NCBI GenBank assembly: GCA_036867785.1
Contig: CP145419.1
Location: 868,001 to 932,000 of the forward strand
DNA length: 64,000 nt
From: Plasmodiophora brassicae
Lineage: Eukaryota > Endomyxa: Phytomyxea > Phytomyxea > Plasmodiophorida
Reading direction: 5' to 3'
In this document: positions 52,227 through 64,000 of the stretch, piece after piece
Position numbering within the stretch: the first letter of the stretch is position 1
How the letters are laid out: every line of letters begins with the position of its first letter
The notes under the pieces: model-generated
Seen by the model: only the letters and a program-made list of their open reading frames with translations
Told to the model about the DNA's origin: nothing
Database searches by the model: none
Position numbers and translations under genes: made by a program

Positions 52227-52560
52227 TTACGGTTTGTGGTTGCACAGGAGTCAACCGTCAAACACGCTTATTCAGTACCGTCGGGACCGGAAGGACGACG
52301 AAACCGTATCGGTTCTGTACTGGACGATACGAGGATAATCATGATCATGGTCCTCAATAATTGTGGGCCCGGTTCTCAAATAATTGGGACCATTGCAACT
52401 GGTTTTCATGCAAGTCATGGAATCAGTCAATCTGGTTGTTATGCGATCATGCAACCACGGTTTATGGCGCTCCTCTGAGAGGCCATCACGTTATTCGATG
52501 AGTAGTCACACAGGTGGCCTCATCAATATCGTTGTAACACGGGATATTCGGCAGCATCCG
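52227..52560. other. unassigned sequence right of the inverted repeat
   Basis: Relatively low GC, no ORF with a recognisable product, no LTR. It includes imperfect direct copies of an ATTGTGGG/ATTGGGAC motif near 52359-52390. It is the only flank that could show what lay beyond the integrase remnant before the duplication. Confidence 0.35.
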
Positions 52561-53537
52561 TTAAGTCACTGTGGCTGCTTGAAACTGTGCATATCTGTTT
52601 GAATAAATTTTGGTAAAGCTATTTAATTGTACGGAGCTGTCACTGTCGGGAATTTGATACGTTAACATCACTGGGGGAATGTTATCGTCGATCATCAATC
52701 TGTTCGTATCCTCGACGGGCACGATGTATCCCAAAAAACGGGCCGTCTTCTCGACGCGTTCACGATCCTCTTGCGATGCATCATCCGCGACGCTGGGATA
52801 GAAGAACTTTTTGAACGTCAGTAAGAGAAAGGCACCGGGCGGCGCGGGAATGAAGGCCACTACTGGCGCCTGCTTGGGGAACAGAGTCAGCGTGCGCTCC
52901 TCGCTGAGGCTGGTCATCGTCCTGACTTCGGGACCATAACTCAGGGGACTGAATATGACCCGAATGCCGTCGGACGCTACGGGACCAAATGTGATCTTGT
53001 AGCCCAAGAGTTTTCGCACGAAGATGTGCATACTGTCCGGCTCACGCATCACAGTGACGATCTGCATCCTCGTGAGCACACGATAGTTCATCAGTTCCTC
53101 AGAACGCTCGCTGTCGTCGGAGGTTTCATCGTCGTCGTCATCATCCTCCATAACCTCATCGTCGTCGTCGTCGTCATCATCAATACCATGCCTCATATAG
53201 GTGGAAGCACCGACGAGAGCCCGATCACCGCGGCGACCCTTCTTCGAGCCATCTGTGACGGACGTTTGCGTTACGAACGGTATTACATGCTGAGTCGTAC
53301 GTACCCTTCCTTGACGCCGTCCTTGTATTCGCGGGAATCGGCAACGTAAACGTTCGTCGATTTCTTGAGCCGGTATAACTTGGAGGTAATCTGGCGCTCC
53401 GACAGATGTTTAAGTTTTTCGTGAATCTTACCAGTCGTGGCACCTGCTTTGGCAAGGACCACCAAAGTAGCGACTTCCCATGGCTTCCACGTATGGTTAC
53501 GTCGCCTCTCGCTCGCGTCGCTCATGCTCTGGGCCAA
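52561..53537 (-). CDS. Myb/SANT-like partner protein of PIF/Harbinger element
   Basis: Two exons, 53537-53301 and 53241-52561 (intron of 59 bp, GTACGA...AG, phase 0; alternative splice sites are possible), 305 codons. Residues about 12-60 form a helix-turn-helix with spaced aromatics (HTWKPWEVATLVVLAKAG, TGKIHEKL, LSERQITSKLYRLK), as in Myb/SANT-like proteins. An acidic region (Asp runs near 53119-53187) and a C-terminal folded region (FVRKLLGYKITFGPVAS, PPGAFLLLTFKKFFYPSVA) follow. The last codons run through the element's terminal repeat and the stop lies just outside it. PIF/Harbinger elements encode such a protein next to the transposase; it recruits transposase to the nucleus and the ends. 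Confidence 0.65.
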
Positions 53538-53977
53538 CTCGTGCGATCACCACTCGCCGAACACAGAAGTGTACAAGAGTGTACACGGCTGGTCACACCT
53601 GTACAGGGTGTATCGAACTGCGTCAAAATGGGCATCGAATGACCACACATTCCTGGAAGGGGGCCTTTTTCTCGTCACTAGTGTACAACACATGTCACTC
53701 CACCACGGCACTGTCATACATATGACGTCATCCCGGAGAGCCCCCGTCATAGGGCGTCATACACAGTGGGGCGCGGCCTCCGAAATCTGCGCACTGCGCA
53801 CTGTCCCCCCATTCGTGCAGCACCAGAATCGAGATGCCAAGGCCGGCGAAGCGCTCCAGAGCGACCGCAAGCTGGATCCGCTCTTCTTTTCCCTGTGGGC
53901 GGATGGTATAACACAACTCGGAGGGGAAACGTCGAGGCTGAAAGCATCCTGGCCATGCAATGGCTGCATAATTTGGG

Positions 53978-54545
53978 GTGAAGAACTCGGGTGTGGACGA
54001 CGGTGATGGAACTTGGCAACGCTTACTCAACCAGTATTCCGACTCTCTTATGACCGGCATGGAAAACCCCTTGGTTCAGGCGAATGCTGCTCTGCATCCC
54101 AAGGTCGCTTGGGGTTTGTTCCAGGCCTTCTGGCCCGACCTTGCCAAGATGATCGCGCCATTCCCTTGTTCACTCTGGTGGCGTCATCGAATGGTGGCGA
54201 GCGGAACTTTAAAGTCATGGCGAGCATCGAAAGCCAGAAAGAAACAACCTGAACCCAATCAAGGCCGACAAGCAGGTTGCCTGCGAGTACAACACGCAGC
54301 AACTACGGCACGAAAAGGACCTCCCGTCAAGGGATTCGGCTTTCTGCAGGCTACCCCAATCCATGTCGGGAGCGCGTTCTGCATTCTCTCAAGACGACCT
54401 GTTGCAGTTCGAGCTGATCATGGAGTTGCAGTCTCTACTGGCTGCAGTAGACCCATCGTGCGCGCCTGTTCAAGACTGGCACGTGGTCGAGACAGGTGCA
54501 GTTGATGATCTACCCAATTCGGACAGCGAGGGAGACGGCGAATGA
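53978..54545 (+). pseudogene. hAT transposase C-terminal remnant
   Basis: Frames encode NPLVQANAALHPKVAWGLFQ, then with a shift LFTLVASSNGGERNFKVMAS, the hAT dimerisation signature (ERNF), and after another shift NPIKADKQVACEYNTQQL and a Ser/Asp-rich tail to TGA 54543. At least two frameshifts; no DDE core remains. Confidence 0.6.
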
Positions 54546-54611
54546 TTAATATATCTGCTACCTGATTTATCAAGAATACAGCAACATGTCTTCTTGCCAT
54601 ATGTTTTGTGG

Positions 54612-54654
54612 TTATGACGCCTTATGACGCCTTATGACGCCTTATGACGCCTTA
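54612..54654 (+). repeat. TTATGACGCC tandem array, target of the MITE
   Basis: Four direct copies of the decamer TTATGACGCC, then TTA. The array resumes as TTATGACGCC at 55575 after the inserted element. Confidence 0.9.
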
Positions 54655-55574
54655 GAGCATCCCCAACCCGTAGCTATATCCCTAGCTATAGTCAAAATTT
54701 AGCTAGAAAACAGCCCCACCCGGGCTAGCTATCGCTATATTTTTTGACTTGCCTCGCCATTTCGGCACGAAATAGCTAGGCAAGCAAATCTCTAGCCACG
54801 GAGTTGCGCACATTTTGTCTGACTGGGAGATCGTGGGGACGGCCTCGTGGTTCCTGTTGATCGAGGGAACCATGGGCGATATGAGGCGAAGAAAGGTCGT
54901 AGAGGCTCGGAGTGGGCCGGAAAGGAAGACATGTCATTGGGGCGTGCCTATGTTGTCATTTCCCATGATCCTGGTGTCAGAAACGGGCAGAAATTAAACG
55001 AACGTATTAGCTACAAGCGTCAGCACACCCGTACGCGATGATTCGCATGGCTGCGACAACTTTCTGCAGCGGTACACCTGGAAGCCCGCCGGTGAATGAG
55101 TGGTTCTGTTCTGAAACCATGGATCTTGTCCAAGAACCCCGTCCATGATCTCGCGAACAAAGGTTTCTACGGAAGCGCCGCCTGAACAGAGATGTTCGTT
55201 GTACATCGCACCTGCAGCAAATTATTCGCGGATGTTTCGTTCCGTACCGTATTCAGAGTGTGTTCAGCATTGGGCCTGCGACAGGGTCTGGACCCACCAG
55301 ATACGGGTTTCTGCTTCTTCTTGCTCGTGTGGTGTCGCCAGGCTAGCCCGAGAAACTGGATATTCGCCGCAGAAGCCTCTTTGAACGATGCCAGTGCTGT
55401 TATTGAAACGGAATCGAGGATTACATCCGACGACAAGTACAATGGGCAGGAAACGCTGGCACAGTAAAATAGCTATGGCTATCACCGGATGGGGATTGGG
55501 AAAATAGCGATCGCCAAAATGGCCGCAAAACGGGCATTTTAGCTATGGCTATGGCTAGCCGGGTGGAGATGCTC
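54655..55574 (-). mobile_element. PIF/Harbinger-type element with TTA target duplication
   Basis: 920 bp, ends GAGCATCCCCAACCCG and CGGGTGGAGATGCTC, flanked by TTA (54652-54654 and 55575-55577). The minus strand retains a frameshifted remnant of a PIF transposase N-terminal region (SFTGGLPGVPLQKVVAAMR, then IIAYGCAD), so this is an internally deleted derivative of an autonomous element different from the one it landed in. Confidence 0.75.
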
Positions 55575-55624
55575 TTATGACGCCTTTATGACGTCATGAC
55601 GTCATAAAATCTGGCCACGGAGTT

Positions 55625-56605
55625 ATGACAGAGCCATGCACTCCACGCACTTTCCATCGCATCATTGCAACAATCCGAAATTGGCAGCTTCCGAGCCGAC
55701 GCATGGACCGACAGCACTCGTTCGAATTCCGATACCTGGCGCAACGACTCACGATGCGGTACCGTCCCAGGAGGTTCCGATCTCTCTTCGGCGTGAGTCT
55801 GGACACGTGCGTGGTTCTATGGAAGCGAATTTCTCTGGTGGACCTAGACGCGTCCATGTCCATTCAAAAGAGACACCTGTTATGGGCGTTACACTTCTTG
55901 AAGGTGTACCCTCCCGAAATTCCCGGTTCCGCTTCGTGGGGAGTTGATCCTGTAACGTGGAATAACTGCATCCGCCGAGCCCTCCGTCTTCTTCAGCATT
56001 CACTTCCGAAGGTACTCCTGCTCGACTGTGCGTTTCTGCATTGATTCATTGACTTCTTCCAGGATCCATGGCGATCATGCTTCAGAGGAGCTTTTGATGG
56101 CTCGCTTACCGGCGTTGTCGATGTAACCCGCATTAAAATCGAAATGCCGAGTCGTGTCCCATGGCAATACTTCTCGAGAAAAGACGGGTTCCATGCGGTG
56201 CAATTCGAGGTCGTTGTATCGATCAGGAAGCCTCAGAAGATTTTATGGGTCATTGGCCCATGGAAAGGTGCGGTCTCCGACATTACTATCGCCCGCGAGA
56301 AGCTCATCCCTTCAATGCGCGGCTCCGAATTAATATTGGGGGACAAAGGGTATGTGGGCGAGTCTGACAAGATCATGACGCCAAAAGTCGGCAGAGAAAG
56401 AGACCTTAGCGATGAGGACAGGATCTTCAATGCGCGTCATTTCCGCGTTCGCCAGTTGGTCGAACGCGTATTTCCACGTATTAAAGGCTGGAAGTCCATG
56501 AGCAGCACATGGCGACATGATTTGGAACTTGTTGGAAATGCGTTCCACGTTATATGTGCCATAACCAATTACCAGTTTGGTCACGGTGAGCCACTTACTC
56601 GATAA
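55625..56605 (+). CDS. PIF/Harbinger DDE transposase
   Basis: Exons 55625-56011 and 56063-56605, intron 51 bp (GTACTC...CCAG), phase 0; 309 codons. The first exon is helical and DNA-binding-like. The second holds the nuclease fold: GAFDGSLTGVVDVTRIKI (first Asp), WVIGPWKGAVSDITIAREK, LILGDKGYVGE (second Asp) and VRQLVERVFPRIKGW (Glu). The length fits compact Harbinger/HARBI1-like transposases (300-400 aa). No internal stop. It depends on a Myb-like partner, encoded in the opposite direction at 52.6-53.5 kb. Confidence 0.8.
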
Positions 56606-56955
56606 ATATCGCTAATCGACTCAACTTCGTGCAATGTACATCGAAATGTACGCTCTCAAGCAGCCCCATTCGTCACCGCAGATTTGACTCTGGTCAGGGC
56701 GTTCTGACTATCGAGACTCTGTTGCGCTGGAGGTCCACGCATCTGTGTCGGCCGCTGAGCTAGGTGAATGATACTTTTCGGGTGTATATGGACCGGGCTC
56801 CACCCATCTGGGTCGCGCGCCCCATCGCCGATTTCTTTGTCAGTTCATGTATCTCCATCTCGGCTAGTTCATGATGGTGGCTGTGGCAAGGGTGTCCGTA
56901 AATGGATTTTCCACTGATTTTTCCCATGGGGCGGGCACGAGTTCGGAGAAAGGCA

Positions 56956-57153
56956 GTGTAGAGCGGGGCTCTATATTTAGCGTCTCGTGCCCGACCTCAA
57001 GAAGCTGCTGTCCTGAGGAGAAGGGGGTCCTGCTGTCCTGAGGAAAATGGGGCCTGCACGGATTTAACTCCACTATGATGGCATGGCCGACGCCGTGGAT
57101 GGGATGGAGGATAAAGCTCATTCCCATTGGGATATTGGCTCGAGATTGACTAC
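56956..57153 (-). repeat. dispersed 190-bp repeat, copy 2
   Basis: Reverse-complement copy of 36007-36199 (CTATATTTAGCGTC, CATGGCCGACGCCGTGGATG, GGATATTGGCTCGAGAT). The two copies differ at scattered positions, so they are old. Confidence 0.75.
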
Positions 57154-57618
57154 ACGGCTGAAGTCAGAGGGACGTCTTCCACAGTCGATTTCTTGCGATC
57201 ACGAAACCATACAGCGGGCAAAAGCTCTTCTTGATTCTTACGACCGTAGTTCGTTCTAATACAGTTCGTAGTCATGCTAGAATACGGCACTTGGCATCTG
57301 GGACAATCATTTGATGAAGCTATTTTTAGCAAATGTCATTCTGAAACGGAGGAATTATTTCGGAAAAGGGCATTTTTACCGAAAAACGCCATTTTTCCCT
57401 CTGGCAGTTAGCGCCCGAAACGGCATTCTCCGCCGAAAATTGCGATTTTTGGTGGCAGCCAAACGCGCCCTTTTCAGTCCGAACACTATTTGGAGAGGTT
57501 GTAGGCTGCCTGCTCAGGACAGACCGGGTTATGACGCGAAAGTGCGTGTCATGCATATGCATTCAGCACAAGTTCTGTATAGAGCAACTTGAACAGACCT
57601 CAGTGCATTTCACACATG
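57154..57618. other. low-GC right edge of transposon island, nothing recognised
   Basis: A/T-rich runs such as GGGCATTTTTACCG and GCGATTTTTGGTGG but no ORF, LTR or RNA gene that I recognise. It lies just 3' of the SURP-CID gene. Confidence 0.35.
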
Positions 57619-59004
57619 TCACGGCAGTCTTCCCCTGGACCAGGACCGGGACCTGGACGCCCGTTGCCTGCGACGCGTCGAGTGGGGCCGGAGTTTGGAC
57701 CGCAGATCGTCGAAGAAATCATCGAGCAACCGGTCCTCGTGAGATGCATTGCGCGGCGTTAAATACGACCGCCGGGCGAGGGCGGCAGCTGCCAGCGCAT
57801 TCAGCGGCGTATACGGGGGCATCCCTCGGCAGGCCTCGACGACCTCAGACGGCAGGACAACAAACGTGGACGACAAAACAGCATTGGGCGGCAGATCAGG
57901 CAGGTCCGACGTGAAGTCGGGCGGTAGCAAACGCGACCTGGTGGACACGGTCGGTGGCGAAGGTGAAGGCGAGTGACGTCGTTTGTCTGATGGCGGACTC
58001 GGACTATGACGACGAGAATGCTGCTGGCGGTCGCGGGGCCGATGAGGGGACGGACTTCGCGATCCCGGTGATGGTCGGCGATGGTGCGACCGTACGGGCG
58101 GTCGCATGACGGGCCCGGGATCGGACATGTCGGCATCGTCCTGGCATGCGGGACGCTCGATATCGTGAACGATACGTTGACACATCGCAACGGGCAGCAA
58201 TTTGCGTTGGGCCCACACGTTAACAATACCGGTGACATGCGCCCTATTTGATGAGGACTCCTGCTGGACCACCTGCCCGATCATCGCAGGTAATCGAGTA
58301 TGACAATGGGCCAGCAGCGGGTGCGCCAGGATCGGTTTGCCCGACTGCTGCGCATCATGGGCGACCCGATGGAGAATCTCGTTGACCAGATACAGAACGG
58401 CGAGACGCGCAGGAAAATCATCGTCCCGCGTGGACGCTAGACGATCCTGCAGGCCCTGCCAGGCCGTTGCCCACGACGAGGATGCCACCGACGACGAGTG
58501 CCACAGCCAGTCAGCAGCGGCCTTGATGGCCGATTTCCGCATGTCCAGACGATCTAGCATGGCCTGCCAATCGTTGGAGCGGAACCCTTCCTCGCATTCG
58601 TGCGCGGCGCCGGCGTCAGAGTCGGCCGTGCGCGTCGGCTGTCGAGGCACGGCGCACAGCTGGCCGTCCGGGTCGCGGCCGGCGCTGTACTGCTGCACCA
58701 GGTGACGATAGTAGAGGTTGTCCGGGGACCCGGCCTCGAACAGGAACCGGAATTCCGGATTGGATCGCTGCTCGCGCATGATCATCGATTCGAACTGGGG
58801 ACCTGCGGGCGGTGTCGATCATATCAGTCGTCTGGGCATCCCGCGCGTACGGCCGCATGCATGCACGGCGCACCCCATACCGTTCCGCGCAGCGTACGGC
58901 GCCAAACGTTCGATGGCGGCGCGCACCTGATGGGAGGCGGGTGGCGCCGGGACGTGGGCGCCAGCGGCCCCAGGCGCCTGAGGCTGGCCAGCAACGTTGG
59001 CCAT
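57619..59004 (-). CDS. SURP-CID-SR splicing factor (CHERP/SR140-like)
   Basis: Exons 59004-58881 and 58802-57619; the 78-bp intron (GTATGG...GCAG, phase 1) splits a SURP motif, joining VRAAIERLAPYAARN to PQFESMIMREQRSNPEFRFL, which makes the complete SURP signature (helix, then NPxFxFLF and YY). A CID/RPR domain follows (AIKAAADWLWHSSS, RLAVLYLVNEILHRV, GIVNVWAQRKLLP), then Arg/Ser/Pro-rich segments (SPGSRSPSPHRPRDRQQHSR) and an SR tail. SURP plus CID is the arrangement of CHERP and SR140, U2 snRNP-associated nuclear proteins that bind SF1 through SURP and the RNA polymerase II tail through CID. SR140's RRM is absent. It is divergent from MetAP2. Confidence 0.85.
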
Positions 59005-59350
59005 CTCGGCGGCACGCGACATCGCCACGGACTTGACGGGACGCCGCAGCCGCAGAACCTGACCCAGACAACACGTACGGTGGCGACCCGCCGCCACTTC
59101 GACACGATATCGGTACGCGGTCTTTGCTGTCGATGTACGCCCGGCACCTGATGCAGTCCAGGGCATGCGCCTATCTGCCCAGGGTAGGTGCCTACGTACG
59201 CAGGGCGGGCAGTAGTGACTCACGGGCCGAGAGATAGAAAGGTACACCGGTCCGACTCCGGGGCGGGTAGGTAGACCGTAATAGCGAAATCGCGCGCGGA
59301 CTGCGCCGTCCGTCCGTCATCGATCCACCGCTGCGGACCAGCAGCGCAGC
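59005..59350. promoter_or_regulatory. divergent intergenic region between SURP-CID gene and MetAP2
   Basis: 346 bases separating two ATG codons that face away from each other, so both 5' UTRs and promoters should lie here. No TATA box is obvious. Confidence 0.45.
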
Positions 59351-60844
<1,494 letters not shown>

Positions 60845-61079
60845 TCGTCCGCCGGCCGGTGACCATCGTCACCTCCATCGTCATACACAGGCGCGCCCGT
60901 CGTCGTCCGTCGTTGTAATCCTGCCTCGCCCAGAGGGTCGCCCAGTTGAGTCACGGGCGCCCACCCTCCCGCCATATCTCTCTCGCGTGTCGTTTGCCGA
61001 ACATCGTGCACCGTTGCACGCGCCTGTTTGTACCGACCCGCACACTGTAGCTGGCAGATAGGGCACCTACCTAGTAAGT
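60845..61079. other. short intergenic region, nothing recognised
   Basis: 235 bases between the MetAP2 stop and the TMEM63-like start. No ORF or repeat. Confidence 0.4.
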
Positions 61080-63172
61080 ATGGCCACAGCAGCGGCGTCG
61101 ACCGGCGCCGGCCCCCCAGCCCCATCATCACCGTCCGTGGCGCCGTCGGCCACGTCGCAGTCGGTGACGAACGACGACGACGTCCCCGTCCTGTTCCATG
61201 CCGTCTGGATCAACTACGCCGTCCTGTTGGCCTCCGTCGTCGCCTTCTGGCTGGCCCTGCGCAGCCGGCGCCTGCAGCCGGTCCTGCAGCCGCGCCTGCA
61301 TCGGGACGCGCGTTGCCACCGTCGTCGTAGCAGCGTCCTGCTGCCCGACATGGGCGACGTCCCCGACCTGGTCGCCGCCGTCGGCATCGACGGCTTCATG
61401 TTCCTGCGCACGATGCGCACCATGGCGATCGTGTTCGCCGCGCTGACCCTGCCCTGCATCGGCCTGTGCGCCGTCAACGTCGTCACGGGCGGTGATAGCG
61501 ACGACGACGCGATCGATGCGATGGCGCAGGGCGGCGCCGGCCTGACGCTGTCGCAGCTAACGATGACAAACGTGTCGTCCGGGTCGGCGTACCTCTGGGT
61601 GCACGCCAGCATCGCCGCCCTGGCCGCCGCCCTGCTGGCCGTCCTGTGGGCCCGGGACTGCCGCCTGTTCGTGCGCCTCCGACGACGCCGGCACCACCTG
61701 GACAGGTGGCGCACCGTCGCCCTCTTGGTCCGGCGCCTGCCCCCGCACCTGCAGACCGACGCCCGCCTCGCCCGGTACATCCAGGGTCACCTGCCGCCAC
61801 CCAGCGTCGCCGGCAGCGTCGTCGACGCCCATGTCGTCGTGCGCGAGGACGGCACGGCGGCGGACGTCGGCTTTGTCGTCCTGGCGACGCGGTCGGCCGC
61901 GACGGCGCTGCTGGCGCGGGCCGCCGACCCGTCCGGGCCGACGATGGAGGTGGCCCCGGAGCCGAACGACATCATCTGGGCGAACCTGTTCGTCGGGCGG
62001 CGCGAGCGTCGCGTGCGCCGGGCGCTGATCTGGGCGGCCGTCCTCGTCGTGATCGCGACGTTCTCCGTGCCGGTCACCGTGATCACCGACCTGATGTCGC
62101 TGCCATCCATCGAGCGGCACGCGCCCTGGCTGGCCGCCCTGATCGCCTCGCAGCCCGTCCTGCAGTCGCTCTTCCTGTCGGTCGTGCCGACGCTCGCCTT
62201 CACCATCCTGATCGTCCTGACGCCCGTCGTCCTGCGCGTCGTCTGCCGGCGCATCGAGCGCCTGCCGACGCACTCGGCGGTCGACGTCAGCGTCTTCTCC
62301 AAGTTCGTCCTCGTCCTCGTCGTCGACATGTTCCTGTTCAGCGTGGTCGCCGGCGGCGCCCTGCCGGCGGCGCTGGCGCACCCGTCGACGATCGCGACGA
62401 CGATCGCCAGGGCGTTCCCGACGCAGTCGTCGTCGTTCACGCTGTACGTCCTCTCGTTCTCCTGCCTGTCCCTGCCCGTCTTCGAGCTGCTCCTGTTCCC
62501 GTTCAGCCTGGTGCGATGGGCGGCGTCCCGCAAGGCCCGGCACGGATCGGACGAGCACCTGGGCGCCATCGCCGCCGGCCGCTTCGATTACGGTAAGGCG
62601 CGTGCGCGTGCAGGGCGGACACGGGGGGTGGCACTGACGGCGCGTCGCCTGCGTGTGTGCAATCAGGCCTGTACTACCCGTACCAGATCCTGATTGGCCT
62701 GATCGGCCTGACGTACGTGACCGTGGCGCCCCTGGTCATCCCCTTCGTCTTCCTGTACTTTGCCATTGCCGGCGTCGTCTTCCGCCACCAGCTCTGCAAC
62801 GTCTACGACCTGCAGTACGACGCCGGCGCCGTCTTCTTCCCCATGGCCATGCGTCGCGTCCTGCTGTCGGGCGTCCTCGCCCTGTGCATCACCATGGCGG
62901 TCCTGTGCGCCCGGGGCGGCCTGGGCCCCGCCTGCGCCCTGCTTCCCTGCGTCGTGGCCCTGGCGGCGACCGCCCTGCACCTGTCGCGCCAGTGCCGGGC
63001 GGCCATGCGCCTGGACCACGTGCCCGATGCGGACCCGATCGGCGACGACGACGACGGCGGCTGCGGCGCTCGCCCGGTGGCGGCGCTCTATAGGGCACCC
63101 TGGGAGGACGACAACGACGAGGTCAGCGTCGACGACGACGACGACGACCGCGGGGTCATGCAGGCCGCCTGA
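61080..63172 (+). CDS. TMEM63/OSCA (CSC1)-type membrane channel
   Basis: Exons 61080-62592 and 62667-63172 (intron of 74 bp, GTAAGG...TCAG, phase 1), 672 residues. N-terminal spans: VWINYAVLLASVVAFWLAL, MAIVFAALTLPCIGLCAV and WVHASIAALAAALLAVLW. A cytosolic loop carries the PEPNDIIWANL motif, diagnostic of the family (AP.P.DIIW.N). The DUF221 core follows: VLVVIATFSVPVTVITDL, LAFTILIVLTPVVLRVV, FVLVLVVDMFLFSVVAGG, LYYPYQILIGLIGLTYVTV and PLVIPFVFLYFAIAGVVF. These proteins are mechanically or osmotically gated cation channels at the plasma membrane or lysosome. The C-terminus is acidic. The start at ATG 61080 has no upstream in-frame competitor with better context. Confidence 0.9.
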
Positions 63173-63264
63173 CCGAACTATATATTGTTTATGTGTGCAC
63201 GTGTTCGCGTGTGTGTGTGCGTGTGTGCGCGTGCTTTGGGCGGCTGGTGTGCGGGCACCGGCGG

Positions 63265-64000
63265 TCAGGCGGCGTCGTCGTTGCCCATGATCTGTACGGC
63301 GGCGAGCGGCGGCCCCCGACGATCCTGCTGGCGCCACGCCTGCTTGCGGTCGGCGATCGATGCCGGGCACCTGTGGCACGAACGCACGCTCATCGTCAGC
63401 CGCTGCACACGTGTAGGTCCTCATGTGCAGGCGCGAGCGCGGCACATCAACGCAGACCTGTTCGCATAGACGACCGCCTGCAGGTGGGCGACGCCCGCGC
63501 CGCCCCGCATCGACACGCTGACAGGGCACCCGTCCGCCTGCTGCGGGTCGTCGCTGAGGACGGCGCTCAGGTCGATCTGGCCGTGGTACGACGCCCGCCC
63601 GGCACCCGCAATCGCCTGTCGACGCACGACATGAGCACGACGGCGGCGCCCGCTAGCTAGGGCGACCGACCGGGCGCAGGCGGACGGGTAGGGGGCGCGT
63701 GCGACCCACGCCCCGCCTGTCCTGCCACAGGCCACGCTCCAGCGCAACGGCCAGGCGGATCTGGGCCGCTCCACCTGTGCGGCCAACGACCATTACCGTC
63801 GGGCTGAGGGGGCGCTCGCGTCGCCCGAGCACTACTGACCGGCGTCAGCCAGGGCGACTGACGACGAGCACCACCTCCAGGGGCGCTGCCAAACGTCCAC
63901 GACGACGCCGTCGCCGGCGAACGACGCCGGCAGGCCGTGCACGCCGTCAATGACGACCAGGAGCCAGCGGCGACGGACCGGGGGACGGCAGGACCACCAC
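63265..64000 (-). CDS. unidentified gene, possibly C2-containing, 5' partial
   Basis: Minus-strand coding appears in several short exons: RWLLVVIDGVHGLPASFAGD and GVVVDVW near the window edge (the first strands of a C2-like beta sandwich), IRLAVALERGLWQDRRG (about 63770-63720), a piece with YHGQIDLSAVLSDDPQQADG and SVSMRGGAGVAHLQAVVYA (about 63590-63470), and a last exon from 63370 ending IADRKQAWRQQDRRG, AAVQIMGNDDAA and a stop at 63265. Splice sites were not all resolved and the 5' end lies beyond the window. C2 is a guess from strand pattern; no ligand residues can be assigned. Confidence 0.45.

Larger units (their letters stand above)
52567..56671. mobile_element. composite two-gene PIF/Harbinger element
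   Basis: The left end is CACTGTGGCTGCTTGAAACT. The right end read inward is CGAATGGGGCTGCTTGAGAG; the two share the GGCTGCTTGA core that also ends the MITE at 15513. Between them are a Myb/SANT-like gene (-) and a DDE transposase gene (+), plus nested insertions: hAT remnant at about 53980 and a MITE at 54655. Outer target duplications are not evident. Confidence 0.55.

Overview
The window is nuclear DNA of a GC-rich, intron-bearing unicellular eukaryote that I cannot place to genus. Host genes have a strong C/G preference at third codon positions and many short introns (about 57-89 bp) with GTACGT/GTGCGT/GTAAGC-type donors. Several mobile elements recall those of oomycetes and other protists (a chromodomain integrase remnant, hAT-like VESDFS/ERNF tails, PIF/Harbinger elements), but the host genes alone do not fix the lineage. 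No prokaryotic gene organisation is seen.

Left host block (1-12738): a PH-CLU-TPR protein (5' end outside the window), a small CUE-domain protein (-), an AWS-SET-postSET lysine methyltransferase, a membrane protein with three PX domains, a small PB1-like protein (-), and a protein kinase with a long acidic insert (-). Exon-intron models for these were built from splice signals and reading-phase continuity.

Mobile-element island (about 13.1-57.2 kb): nested elements. It holds broken Ty1/copia pieces, solo LTRs with target-site duplications (TSDs), a tRNA-like SINE, a MITE, a TIR element marked by ACCGTAATATATTACGGT palindromes, a Helitron helicase fragment, hAT-like tails, a Ty3/gypsy chromovirus, LINE remnants, and a composite PIF/Harbinger element encoding both a DDE transposase and a Myb/SANT-like partner. 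The main architectural feature is a 9,303-bp near-perfect inverted duplication (26580-35882 and 42924-52226; every position x pairs with 78806-x) around a 7-kb spacer. Each arm carries a complete Ty1/copia element with a 1651-codon ORF. In the left arm the LTRs look identical and a 5-bp TSD is present. The right arm starts exactly at the LTR terminus. All copia families here share a primer-binding site that matches the anticodon arm of tRNA-Asn(GUU).

Right host block (57.6-64.0 kb): a SURP-CID-SR splicing factor (CHERP/SR140-like, -), methionine aminopeptidase 2 (+) divergent from it, a TMEM63/OSCA-type membrane protein (+), and the 3' part of an unidentified, possibly C2-containing gene (-).

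The host genes look like unrelated housekeeping and signalling functions rather than one pathway. The biology of most interest is the element nest: the inverted duplication anchored on an LTR end, the tRNA-Asn half-molecule priming signal, the two-gene Harbinger with a nested TTA-inserted MITE, and the palindrome-bounded element.
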